From NCBI GenBank assembly GCA_964016885.1, contig OZ024740.1, positions 10,101,550-10,165,549 of the forward strand: DNA of 64,000 nt, read 5' to 3'. Positions within the stretch are counted from its first letter, which is position 1. Every line of letters starts with the position of its first letter. This stretch comes from Eledone cirrhosa (lineage: Eukaryota > Mollusca > Cephalopoda > Octopoda > Eledonidae). The notes under the pieces are model-generated. The model did not search any database. It had not been told where the DNA came from and was given only the letters and a program-made list of their open reading frames with translations. This document shows positions 18,020-30,900 of this stretch, one piece after another. Position numbers and translations under genes: made by a program.

Positions 18020-18437
18020 TATGAAGTAAAAATTAGAAAGAGAAGCCAGGACTATCCATCATCAGGGATCTGCTAGCCATCATAGGTATTTCTTCACATT
18101 AAAGATCAGATACCTCAGGCTAGCACGAGCAATAACTAAAATAAGTTATTGGGATAAAAAGAATTGGGTGGAGAAAGAGAGACAGGTAAACAAACAAGAA
18201 TGGTGAGGCAACGTAAAGAGAGGAAAAATGAGAAAATCAAGTCAGTGATTCATTTGAACATGTTTGTTTACCTGTCTCTCTTTCTCCACCCAATTCTTTT
18301 TATCCCAATAACTTATTTTAGTTATTGTTCGTGCTAGCGTGAGGTATCTGATCTTTAATGTGAAGAAATACCTATGATGGCTAGTAGATCCCTGATGATG
18401 GATAGTCCCGGCTTCTCTTTCTAATTTGTACTTCATA
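18020..18437. mobile_element. Foldback element with 177-bp near-identical arms
   Basis: The left arm 18020-18196 and right arm 18261-18437 are inverted copies. Comparing them base by base I count five mismatches and no indel, about 97% identity. The 64-bp centre (18197-18260) is unrelated A/G-rich sequence. The right arm ends directly in (TA)n. There is no coding capacity. High arm identity indicates recent origin or arm-to-arm correction. Confidence 0.8.
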
Positions 18438-18460
18438 TATATATATAAGCCTCATCACCT

Positions 18461-18595
18461 TTTCATGTCCATTTTTCCATGCTAGCATGGGTTATATAAG
18501 TTGCCCCATTGTGAGACAAGCCAGGTCTAATGGCCATGGCTTGCCTCATATAGAACTGGTTTTGGATTGGTTTCTATGACTGGATACTCATGTAT
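18461..18595 (-). mobile_element. SINE 3' part (GAT-ending family), reverse orientation
   Basis: The + strand shows 'ttttcatgtccatttttcca', 'tgctagcatgggttatataa', 'ccccattgtgagacaagcc' and 'ggtttctatgactggatac', matching the minus copy at 16823-16957 in order. Confidence 0.8.
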
Positions 18596-18704
18596 ATATA
18601 TGTATGTATGTAAAAGGTAAACAGAAATAACAACACAATCGGTACAGTATATGGCAGGGATATATTAGGTTAATGCTTGATATAGCAGGAAGAGGGTCTT
18701 AACG
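18596..18704. other. Unassigned flank before the assembly gap
   Basis: A short TATG repeat is followed by about 90 bases without recognised features. It shares no unit with the satellite beyond the gap. Confidence 0.5.
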
Positions 18705-18904
18705 NNNNNNNNNNNNNNNNNNNNNNNNNNNNNNNNNNNNNNNNNNNNNNNNNNNNNNNNNNNNNNNNNNNNNNNNNNNNNNNNNNNNNNNNNNNNNNNN
18801 NNNNNNNNNNNNNNNNNNNNNNNNNNNNNNNNNNNNNNNNNNNNNNNNNNNNNNNNNNNNNNNNNNNNNNNNNNNNNNNNNNNNNNNNNNNNNNNNNNNN
18901 NNNN
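18705..18904. other. Assembly gap of 200 N
   Basis: Exactly 200 undetermined bases, the usual size of a placeholder gap. The true distance and even the adjacency of left and right flanks are not shown by the sequence. Confidence 0.99.
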
Positions 18905-21900
18905 GGGTTATAGTATAGAGTGTATATAGGGTCATAGTATAAAGTGTATATAGGGTTATAGTATAGAGTGTATATAGGTGTTATAGTATAGAGTGTATAT
19001 AGGTGTTATAGTATAGAGTGTATATAGGGTTATAGTATAGAGTGTATATAGGTGTTATAGTATAGAGTGTATATAGGGTTATAGTATAGAGTGTATATAG
19101 GGTTATAGTATAAAGTGTATATAGGGTTATAGTATAGAGTGTATATAGGGTTAAAGTATAGAGTGTATATAGGGGTTATAGTATAGAGTGTATATAGGTG
19201 TTATAGTATAGAGTGTATATAGGGTTATAGTATAGAGTGTATATAGGGTTATAGTATAGAGTGTATATAGGTGTTATAGTATAGAGTGTATATAGGGTTA
19301 TAGTATAGAGTGTATATAGGGTTATAGTATAGAGTGTATATAGGTGTTATAGTATAGAGTGTATATAGGTGTTATAGTATAGAGTGTATATAGGGTTATA
19401 GTATAGAGTGTATAGAGGGTTATAGTATAGAGTGTATATAGGTGTTATAGTATAGAGTGTATATAGGTGTTATAGTATAGAGTGTATATAGGGTTATAGT
19501 ATAAAGTGTATATAGGGTTATAGTATAGAGTGTATATAGGGTTATAGTATAGAGTGTATATAGGGTTATAGTATAGAGTGTATATAGGTGTTATAGTATA
19601 GAGTGTATATAGGTGTTATAGTATAGAGTGTATATAGGTGTTATAGTATAGAGTGTATATAGGGTTATAGTATAGAGTGTATATAGGTGTTATAGTATAG
19701 AGTGTATATAAGGTGTTTATAGTATAGAGTGTATATAGGTGTTATAGTATAGAGTGTATATAGGGTTATAGTATAGAGTGTATATAGGGTTATAGTATAG
19801 GAGTGTATATAGGTGTTATAGTATAGAGTGTATATAGGTGTTATAGTATAGAGTGTATATAGGTGTTATAGTATAGAGTGTATATAGGTGTTATAGTATA
19901 GAGTGTATATAGGGTTATAGTATAGAGTGTATATAGGGTTATAGTATAGAAGTGTATATAGGGTTTATTAGGTTATAAGAGTGTATATAGGTGTTATAGT
20001 ATAGAGTGTATATAGGTGTTATAGTATAGAGTGTATATAGGGTTATAGTATAGAGTGTATATAGGGTTATAGTATAGAGTGTATATAGGTGTTATAGTAT
20101 AGAGTGTATATAGGTGTTATAGTATAGAGTGTATATAGGGTTATAGTATAGAGTGTATATAGGGTTATAGTATAGAGTGTATATAGGTGTTATAGTATAG
20201 AGTGTATATAGGTGTTATAGTATAGAGTGTATATAGGGTTATAGTATAGAGTGTATATAGGGTTATAGTATAGAGTGTGTATAGGTGTTATAGTATAGAG
20301 TGTATATAGGGTTATAGTATAGAGTGTATATAGGGTTATAGTATAGAGTGTATATAGGTGTTATCGTATAGAGTGTGTATAGGTGTTATAGTATAGAGTG
20401 TATATAGGGTTATAGTATAGAGTGTATATAGGGTTATAGTATAGAGTGTATATAGGTGTTATAGTATAGAGTGTATATAGGTGTTATAGTATAGAGTGTG
20501 TATAGGTGTTATAGTATAGAGTGTATATAGGTTTATAGTATAGAGTGTATATAGGGTTATAGTATAGAGTGTATATAGGTGTTATAGTATAGAGTGTATA
20601 TAGGGTTATAGTATAGAGTGTATATAGGTGTTATAGTATAGAGTGTATTATAGGGTTATAGTATAGAGTATACATAGGTGTTATAGTATAGAGTGTATAT
20701 AGGTGTTATAGTATAGAGTGTGTATAGGTGTTATAGTATAGAGTGTATATAGGGTTATAGTATAGAGTGTATATAGGGTTATAGTATAGAGTGTATATAG
20801 GTGTTATAGTATAGAGTGTATATAGGGTTATAGTATAGAGTGTATATAGGGTTATAGTATAGAGTGTATATAGGTGTTATAGTATAGAGTGTATATAGGT
20901 GTTATAGTATAGAGTGTATATAGGGTTTATAGTATATAGTGTATATAGGGTTATAGTATAGATTGTATATAGGTGTTATAGTATAGAGTGTATATAGGTG
21001 TTATAGTATAGAGTGTATATAGGGTTATAGTATAGAGTGTATATAGGGTTATAGTATAGAGTGTATATAGGTGTTATAGTATAGAGTGTATATAGGTGTT
21101 ATAGTATAGAGTGTATATAGGGTTATAGTATAGATTGTATATAGGGTTATAGTATAGAGTGTATATAGGTGTTATAGTATAGAGTGTATATAGGTGTTAT
21201 AGTATAAAGTGTATATAGGGTTATAGTATAAAGTGTATATAGGGTTATAGTATAGAGTGTATATAGGGTTATAGTATAGAGTGTATATAGGGTTATAGTA
21301 TAGAGTGTATATAGGTCTTATAGTATAGAGTATATATAGGTGTTATAGTATAGAGTGTATATAGGGTTATAGTATAGAGTGTATATAGGGTTATAGTATA
21401 GAGTGTATATAGGTGTTATAGTATATGGTATATATAGGTGTTATAGTATAGAGTGTATATAGGTGTTATAGTATAGAGTGTATATAGGGTTATAGTATAG
21501 AGTGTATATAGGGTCATAGTATAAAGTGTATATAGGGTTATAGTATAGAGTGTATATAGGTGTTATAGTATAGAGTGTATATAGGTGTTATAGTATAGAG
21601 TGTATATAGGGTTATAGTATAGAGTGTATATAGGTGTTATAGTATAGAGTGTATATAGGGTTATAGTATAGAGTGTATATAGGGTTATAGTATAAAGTGT
21701 ATATAGGGTTATAGTATAGAGTGTATATAGGGTTAAAGTATAGAGTGTATATAGGGTTAATTATATAGAGTGTATATAGGTGTTATAGTATAGAGTGTAT
21801 ATAGGGTTATAGTATAGAGTGTATATAGGGTTATAGTATAGAGTGTATATAGGTGTTTATAGTATAGAGTGTATATAGGGTTATAGTATAGAGTGTATAT

Positions 21901-24900
21901 AGGGTTATAGTATAGAGTGTATATAGGTGTTATAGTATAGAGTGTATATAGGTGTTATAGTATAGAGGTGTATATAGGGTTATAGTATAGAGTGTATAGA
22001 GGGTTATAGTATAGAGTGTATATAGGTGTTATAGTATTAGAGTGTATATAGGTGTTATAGTATAAGAGTGTATATAGGGTTATAGTATATAGTGTATATA
22101 GGGTTATAGTATAGAGTGTATATAGGGTTATTGTATAGAGTGTATATAGGGTTATAGTATAGAGTGTATATAGGTGTTTATAGTATAGAGTATATATAGG
22201 TGTTATAGTATAGAGTGTATATAGGTGTTATAGTATAGAGTGTATATAGGGTTATAGTATAAAGTGTATATAGGGTTATAGTATAGAGTGTATATAGGTG
22301 TTATAGTATAGAGTGTATATAGGTGTTATAGTATAGAGTGTATATAGGGGTTATAGTATAGAGTGTATATAGGGTTATAGTATAGAGTGTATATAGGTGT
22401 TATAGTATAGAGTGTATATTAGGTGTTATAGTATAGAGTGTATATAGGGTTATAGTATAGAGTGTATATAGGGGTTATAGTATAGAGTGTATATAGGTGT
22501 TATAGTATAGAGTGTATATAGGGTTATAGTATAGAGTGTATATAGGGTTATAGTATAGAGTGTATATAGGTGTTATAGTATAGAGTGTATATAGGTGTTA
22601 TAGTATAGAGTGTATATAGGGTTATAGTATATAGTGTATATAGGTATAGTATAGATTGTTAGGTGTTATAGTATAGAGTGTATATAGGTGTTATAGTATA
22701 GAGTGTATATAGGGTTATAGTATAGAGTGTATATAGGGTTATAGTATAGAGTGTATATAGGTGTTATAGTATAGAGTGTATATAGGTGTTATAGTATAGA
22801 GTGTATATAGGGTTATAGTATAGAGTGTATATAGGGTTATAGTATAGAGTGTGTATAGGTGTTATAGTATAGAGTGTATATAGGGGTTATAGTATAGAGT
22901 GTATATAGGGTTATAGTATAGAGTGTATATAGGTGTTATAGTATAGAGTGTGTATAGGTGTTATAGTATAGAGTGTATATAGGGTTATAGTATAGAGTGT
23001 ATATAGGGTTATAGTATAGAGTGTATATAGGTGTTATAGTATAGAGTGTATATTAGGTGTTATAGTATAGAGTGTGTATAGGTGTTATAGTATAGAGTGT
23101 ATATAGGTTTATAGTATAGAGTGTATATAGGGTTTTATGTATTAGAGTGTATATAGGTGTTATAGTATAGAGTGTATATAGGGTTATAGTATAGAGTGTA
23201 TATAGGTGTTATGTTTAGAGTGTATTTAGGGTTATAGTATAGTGTATAATTGGTGTTTGTAGTATAGAGTGTATTTGGTGTTATAGTATAGAGTGGTGTA
23301 TAGGTGTTATAGTATAGAGTGTATATAGGGTTATAGTATAGAGTGTATTAGGGTTATAGTATTGAGTGTATATAGGTGTTATAGTATAGAGTGTATATAG
23401 GGTTATAGTATAGAGTGTATATAGGGTTATAGTATAGAGTGTATATAGGTGTTATAGTATAGAGTGTATATAGGTGTTATAGTATAGAGTGTATATAGGG
23501 TTATAGTATATAGTGTATATAGGGTTATAGTATAGTTTGTATATAGGTGTTATAGTATAGAGTGTATATAGGTGTTATAGTATAGAGTGTATATAGGGTT
23601 ATAGTATAGAGTGTATATAGGGTTTATAGTATAGAGTGTATATAGGTGTTATAGTATAGAGTGTATATAGGGTTATAGTATAGAGTGTATTTGGGTTATA
23701 GTATAGAGTGTATATAGGGTTATAGTATAGAGTGTTTATAGGTGTTATAGTTTAGAGTGTATAGAGGGTTATAGTATAGAGTGTATATAGGGTTATAGTA
23801 TTAGTGTGTATATAGGGGTTATAGTATAGAGTGTATATAGGTGTTATAGTATAGAGTGTGTATTAGGTGTTTATAGTATAGAGTGTATATAGGGGTTATA
23901 GTATAGAGTGTATATAGGGTTATAGTATAGAGTGTATATAGGGTTATAGTATAGAGTGTATATAGGGGTTATAGTATAGAGTGTATATAGGTGTTATAGT
24001 ATAGAGTGTATATAGGGTTATAGTATAGAGTTTACATAGGTGTTATAGTATAGAGTGTATATAGGGTTATAGTATAGAGTGTATATAGGGTTATAGTATA
24101 GAGTGTATATAGGGTTATAGTATAGAGTGTATATAGGTGTTATAGTATAGAGTGTATATAGGGTTATAGTATAGAGTTTATCATAGGTGTTATAGTATAG
24201 AGTGTATATAGGGTTATAGTATAGAGTGTATATAGGTGTTATAGTTTAGAGTATATATAGGTGTTATAGTATAGAGTGTATATAGGTGTTATAGTATAGA
24301 GTGTATATAGGGTTATAGTATAAGTGTATATAGGGTTATAGTATAGAGTGTATATAGGGTTATAGTATAGAGTGTATATAGGGTTATAGTATAGAGTGTA
24401 TATAGGTGTTATAGTATAGAGTGTATATAGGTATTAGAGTATAGAGTGTATATAGGTGTTATAGTATAGAGTGTATATAGGGTTATAGTATAGAGTGTAT
24501 ATAGGGTTATAGTATAGAGTGTTATAGGTGTTATAGTATAGAGTGTATATAGGGTTATAGTATAGAGTGTATATAGGAGTTATAGTATAGATTGTATATA
24601 GGTGTTATAGTATAGAGTGTATATAGGTGTTATAGTATAGAGTGTATATAGGGTTATAGTATAGAGTGTATATAGGGTTATAGTATAGAGTGTATATAGG
24701 TGTTATAGTATAGAGTGTATATAGGTGTTATAGTATAGAGTGTATATAGGGTTATAGTATAGAGTGTATATAGGGTTATAGTTATAGAGTGTATATAGGT
24801 GTTATAGTATAGAGTGTATATAGGTGTTATAGTATAGAGTGTATATAGGGTTATAGTATAGAGTGTATATAGGTGTTATAGTATAGAGTGTGTATAGGTG

Positions 24901-27900
24901 TTATAGTATAGAGTGTATATAGGGTTATAGTATAGAGTGTATATAGGGTTATAGTATAGAGTGTATATAGGTGTTATAGTATAGAGTGTATAGGTGTTAT
25001 AGTATAGGTGTGTATAGGTGTTATAGTATAGAGTGTATATAGGGTTATAGTATAGAGTGTATATAGGGTTATAGTATAGAGTGTATATAGGTGTTATAGT
25101 ATAGAGTGTATATAGGGTTATAGTATAGAGTGTATATAGGGTTATAGTATAGAGTGTATATAGGGTTATAGTATAGAGTGTATATAGGGTTATAGTATAG
25201 AGTGTATATAGGTGTTATGGTATAGAGTGTATATAGGGTTATAGTATAGAGTATACATAGGTGTTATAGTATAGAGTGTATATAGGTGTTATAGTATAGA
25301 GTGTGTATCGGTGTTATAGTATAGAGTGTATATAGGGTTATAGTATAGAGTGTATATAGGGTTATAGTATAGAGTGTATATAGGTGTTATAGTATAGAGT
25401 GTATATAGGGTTTTAGTATAGAGTGTATATAGGGTTATAGTATAGAGAGTGTATATAGGCTTATAGTATAGAGTGTATATAGGTGTTATAGTATAAAGTG
25501 TATATAGGGTTATAGTATAGAGTATACATAGGTGTTATAGTATAGAGTGTATATAGGTGTTATAGTATAGAGTGTATATAGGGTTATAGTATAGAGTGTA
25601 TATAGGTGTTATAGTATAGAGTGTATATAGGGTTATAGTATAGAGTGTATATAGGTGTTATAGTATAGAGTATATATAGGTGTTATAGTATAGAGTGTAT
25701 ATAGGTGTTATAGTATAAAGTGTATATAGGGTTATAGTATAAAGTGTATATAGGGTTATAGTATAGAGTGTATATAGGGTTATAGTATAGAGTGTATATA
25801 GGTTTATAGCATAGAGTGTATATAGGTGTTATAGTATAGAGTATATATAGGTATTATAGTATAGAGTGTATATAGGTGTTATAGTATAGAGTGTATATAG
25901 GGTTATAGTATAGAGTGTATATAGGGTTATAGTATAAAGTGTATATAGTGTTATAGTATAGAGTGTATATAGGTGTTATAGTATAGAGTGTATATAGGTG
26001 TTATAGTATAGAGTGTATATAGGGTTATAGTATAGAGTGTATATAGGTGTTATAGTATAGAGTGTATATAGGGTTATAGTATAAGTGTATATAGGGTTAT
26101 AGTATAGAGTGTATATAGGGTTATAGTATAGAGTGTATATAGGGTTATAGTATAGAGTGTATATAGGTGTTATAGTATAGAGTGTATATAGGGTTATAGT
26201 ATAGAGTGTATATAGGGTTATAGTATAGAGTGTATATAGGTGTTATAGTATAGAGTGTATATAGGTGTTATAGTATAGAGTGTATATAGGGTTATAGTAT
26301 AGAGTGTATATAGGGTTATAGTATAGAGTGTATATAGGTGTTATAGTATAGAGTGTATATAGGTGTTATAGTATAAAGTGTATATAGGGTTATAGTATAA
26401 AGTGTATATAGGGTTATAGTATAGAGTGTATATAGGGTTATAGTATAGAGTGTATATAGGGTTATAGTATAGAGTGTATATAGGTCTTATAGTATAGAGT
26501 ATATATAGGTGTTATAGTATAGAGTGTATATAGGGTTATAGTATAGAGTGTATATAGGGTTATAGTATAGAGTGTATATAGGTGTTATAGTATATGGTAT
26601 ATATAGGTGTTATAGTATAGAGTGTATATAGGTGTTATAGTATAGAGTGTATATAGGGGTTATAGTATAGAGTGTATATAGGGTCATAGTATAAAGTGTA
26701 TATAGGGTTATAGTATAGAGTGTATATAGGTGTTATAGTATAGAGTGTATATAGGTGTTATAGTATAGAGTGTATATAGGGTTATAGTATAGAGTGTATA
26801 TAGGTGTTATAGTATAGAGTGTATATAGGGTTATAGTTTAGAGTGTATATAGGTGTTATAGTATAGAGTGTATATAGGGTTATAGTATAGAGTGTATATA
26901 GGGTTATAGTATAAAGTGTATATAGGGTTATAGTATAGAGTGTATATAGGGTTAAAGTATAGAGTGTATATAGGGTTAATTATATAGAGTGTATATAGGT
27001 GTTATAGTATAGAGTGTATATAGGGTTATAGTATAGAGTGTATATAGGGTTATAGTATAGAGTGTATATAGGTGTTATAGTATAGAGTGTATATAGGGTT
27101 ATAGTATAGAGTGTATATAGGGTTATAGTATAGAGTGTATATAGGTGTTATAGTATAGAGTGTATATAGGTGTTATAGTATAGAGTGTATATAGGGTTAT
27201 AGTATAGAGTGTATAGAGGGTTATAGTATAGAGTGTATATAGGTGTTATAGTATAGAGTGTATATAGGTGTTATAGTATAAAGTGTATATAGGGTTATAG
27301 TATAAAGTGTATATAGGGTTATAGTATAGAGTGTATATAGGGTTATAGTATAGAGTGTATATAGGGTTATAGTATAGAGTGTATATAGGTGTTATAGTAT
27401 AGAGTATATATAGGTGTTATAGTATAGAGTGTATATAGGTGTTATAGTATAGAGTGTATATAGGGTTATAGTATAAAGTGTATATAGGGTTATAGTATAG
27501 AGTGTATATAGGTGTTATAGTATAGAGTGTATATAGGTGTTATAGTATAGAGTGTATATAGGGTTATAGTATAGAGTGTATATAGGGTTATAGTATAGAG
27601 TGTATATAGGTGTTATAGTATAGAGTGTATATAGGTGTTATAGTATAGAGTGTATATAGGGTTATAGTATAGAGTGTATATAGGGTTATAGTATAGAGTG
27701 TATATAGGTGTTATAGTATAGAGTGTATATAGGGTTATAGTATAGAGTGTATATAGGGTTATAGTATAGAGTGTATATAGGTGTTATAGTATAGAGTGTA
27801 TATAGGTGTTATAGTATTGAGTGTTATATAGGGTTATAGTATTTAGTGTATATAGGGTTATGTATAGATTGTATATAGGTGTTATAGTATAGAGTGTATA

Positions 27901-30900
27901 TAGGTGTTATAGTATAGAGTGTATATAGGGTTATAGTATAGAGTGCATATAGGGTTATAGTATAGAGTGTATATAGGTGTTATAGTATAGAGTGTATATA
28001 GGTGTTATAGTATAGAGTGTATATAGGGTTATAGTATAGAGTGTATATAGGGTTATAGTATAGAGTGTGTATAGGTGTTATAGTATAGAGTGTATATAGG
28101 GTTATAGTATAGAGTGTATATAGGGTTATAGTATAGAGTGTATATAGGTGTTATCGTATAGAGTGTGTATAGGTGTTATAGTATAGAGTGTATATAGGGT
28201 TATAGTATAGAGTGTATATAGGGTTATAGTATAGAGTGTATATAGGTGTTATAGTATAGAGTGTATATAGGTGTTATAGTATAGAGTGTGTATAGGTGTT
28301 ATAGTATAGAGTGTATATAGGTTTATAGTATAGAGTGTATATAGGGTTATAGTATAGAGTGTATATAGGTGTTATAGTATAGAGTGTATATAGGGTTATA
28401 GTATAGAGTGTATATAGGTGTTATAGTATAGAGTGTATATAGGGTTATAGTATAGAGTATACATAGGTGTTATAGTATAGAGTGTATATAGGGTTATAGT
28501 ATAGAGTGTATATAGGGTTTATAGTATAGAGTGTATATAGGTGTTATAGTATAGAGTGTATATAGGGTTATAGTATAGAGTGTATATAGGGTTATAGTAT
28601 AGAGTGTATATAGGTGTTATAGTATAGAGTGTATATAGGTGTTATAGTATAGAGTGTATATAGGGTTATAGTATATAGTGTATATAGGGTTATAGTATAG
28701 ATTGTATATAGGTGTTATAGTATAGAGTGTATATAGGTGTTATAGTATAGAGTGTATATAGGGTTATAGTATAGAGTGTATATAGGGTTATAGTATAGAG
28801 TGTATATAGGTGTTATAGTATAGAGTGTATATAGGTGTTATAGTATAGAGTGTATATAGGGTTATAGTATAGAGTGTATATAGGGTTATAGTATAGAGTG
28901 TGTATAGGTGTTATAGTATAGAGTGTATATAGGGTTATAGTATAGAGTGTATATAGGGTTATAGTATAGAGTGTATATAGGTGTTATAGTATAGAGTGTA
29001 TATAGGTGTTATAGTATAGAGTGTGTATAGGTGTTATAGTATAGAGTGTATATAGGGTTATAGTATAGAGTGTATATAGGGTTATAGTATAGAGTGTATA
29101 TAGGGTTATAGTATAGAGTGTATATAGGGTTATAGTATAGAGTGTATATAGGTGTTATAGTATAGAGTGTATATAGGGTTATAGTATAGAGTATACATAG
29201 GTGTTATAGTATAGAGTGTATATAGGGTTATAGTATAGAGTGTATATAGGGTTATAGTATAGAGTGTATATAGGGTTATAGTATAGAGTGTATATAGGTG
29301 TTATAGTATAGAGTGTATATAGGGTTATAGTATAGAGTATACATAGGTGTTATAGTATAGAGTGTATATAGGGTTATAGTATAGAGTGTATATAGGTGTT
29401 ATAGTATAGAGTATATATAGGTGTTATAGTATAGAGTGTATATAGGTGTTATAGTATAAGTGTATATAGGGTTATAGAATAAGTGTATATAGGGTTATAG
29501 TATAGAGTGTATATAGGGTTATAGTATAGAGTGTATATAGGGTTATAGTATAGAGTGTATATAGGTGTTATAGTATAGAGTATATATAGGTATTAGAGTA
29601 TAGAGTGTATATAGGTGTTATAGTATAGAGTGTATATAGGGTTATAGTATAGAGTGTATATAGGGTTATAGTATAAAGTGTATATAGGGTTATAGTATAG
29701 AGTGTATATAGGTGTTATAGTATAGAGTGTATATAGGTGTTATAGTATAGAGTGTATATAGGGTTATAGGTATAGAGTGTATATAGGAGTTATAGTATAG
29801 AGTGTATAGAGGGTTATAGTATAGAGTGTATATAGGGTTATAGTATAAAGTGTATATAGGGTTATAGTATAGAGTGTATATAGGGTTATAGTATAGAGTG
29901 TATATAGGGTTATAGTATACAGTGTATATAGGTGTTATAGTATAGAGTGTATATAGGTGTTATAGTATAGAGTGTATATAGGGTTATAGTATAGAATGTA
30001 TATAGGGTTATAGTATAGAGTGTGTATTAGTGTTATAGTATAGAGTGTATATAGGGTTATAGTATAGAGTGTATATAGGTGTTATAGTATAGAGTGTATA
30101 TAGGTGTTATAGTATAGAGTGTATATAGGGTTATAGTTTAGAGTGTATATAGGGTTATAGTATAGAGTGTATATAGGTGTTATAGTATAGAGTGTATATA
30201 GGGTTATAGTATAGAGTGTATATAGGGTTATAGTATAGAGTGTATATAGGTGTTATAGTATAGAGTGTATATAGGTGTTATAGTATAGAGTGTATATAGG
30301 GTTATAGTATAGAGTGTATATAGGGTTATAGTATAGAGTGTATATAGGTGTTATAGTATAGAGTGTATATAGGTGTTATAGTATAGAGTGTATATAGGGT
30401 TATAGTATAGAGTGTATATAGGGTTATAGTATAGAGTGTATATAGGTGTTATAGTATAGAGTGTATATAGGTGTTATAGTATAGAGTGTATATAGGGTTA
30501 TAGTATAGTGTATATAGGGTTATATATAGTTGTATTAGGTGTTATAGTATAGAGTGTATATAGGTGTTATAGTATAGAGTGTATATAGGGTTATAGTTTA
30601 GAGTGTATATAGGGTTATAGTATAGAGTGTATATAGGTGTTATAGTATAGAGTGTATATAGGTGTTATAGTATAGAGTGTATATAGGGTTATAGTATAGA
30701 GTGTATATAGGGTTATAGTATAGAGTGTGTATAGGTGTTATTGTATAGAGTGTATATAGGGTTATAGTATAGAGTGTATATAGGGTTATAGTATAGAGTG
30801 TATATAGGTGTTATCGTATAGAGTGTGTATAGGTGTTATAGTATAGAGTGTATATAGGGTTATAGTATAGAGTGTATATAGGGTTATAGTATAGAGTGTA

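Noticed and set aside
18401..18425. 'ccctgatgatgg' in the foldback arm as a ribozyme core
   Set aside because: No GAAA strand or cleavage triplet is placed to form helices II and III.
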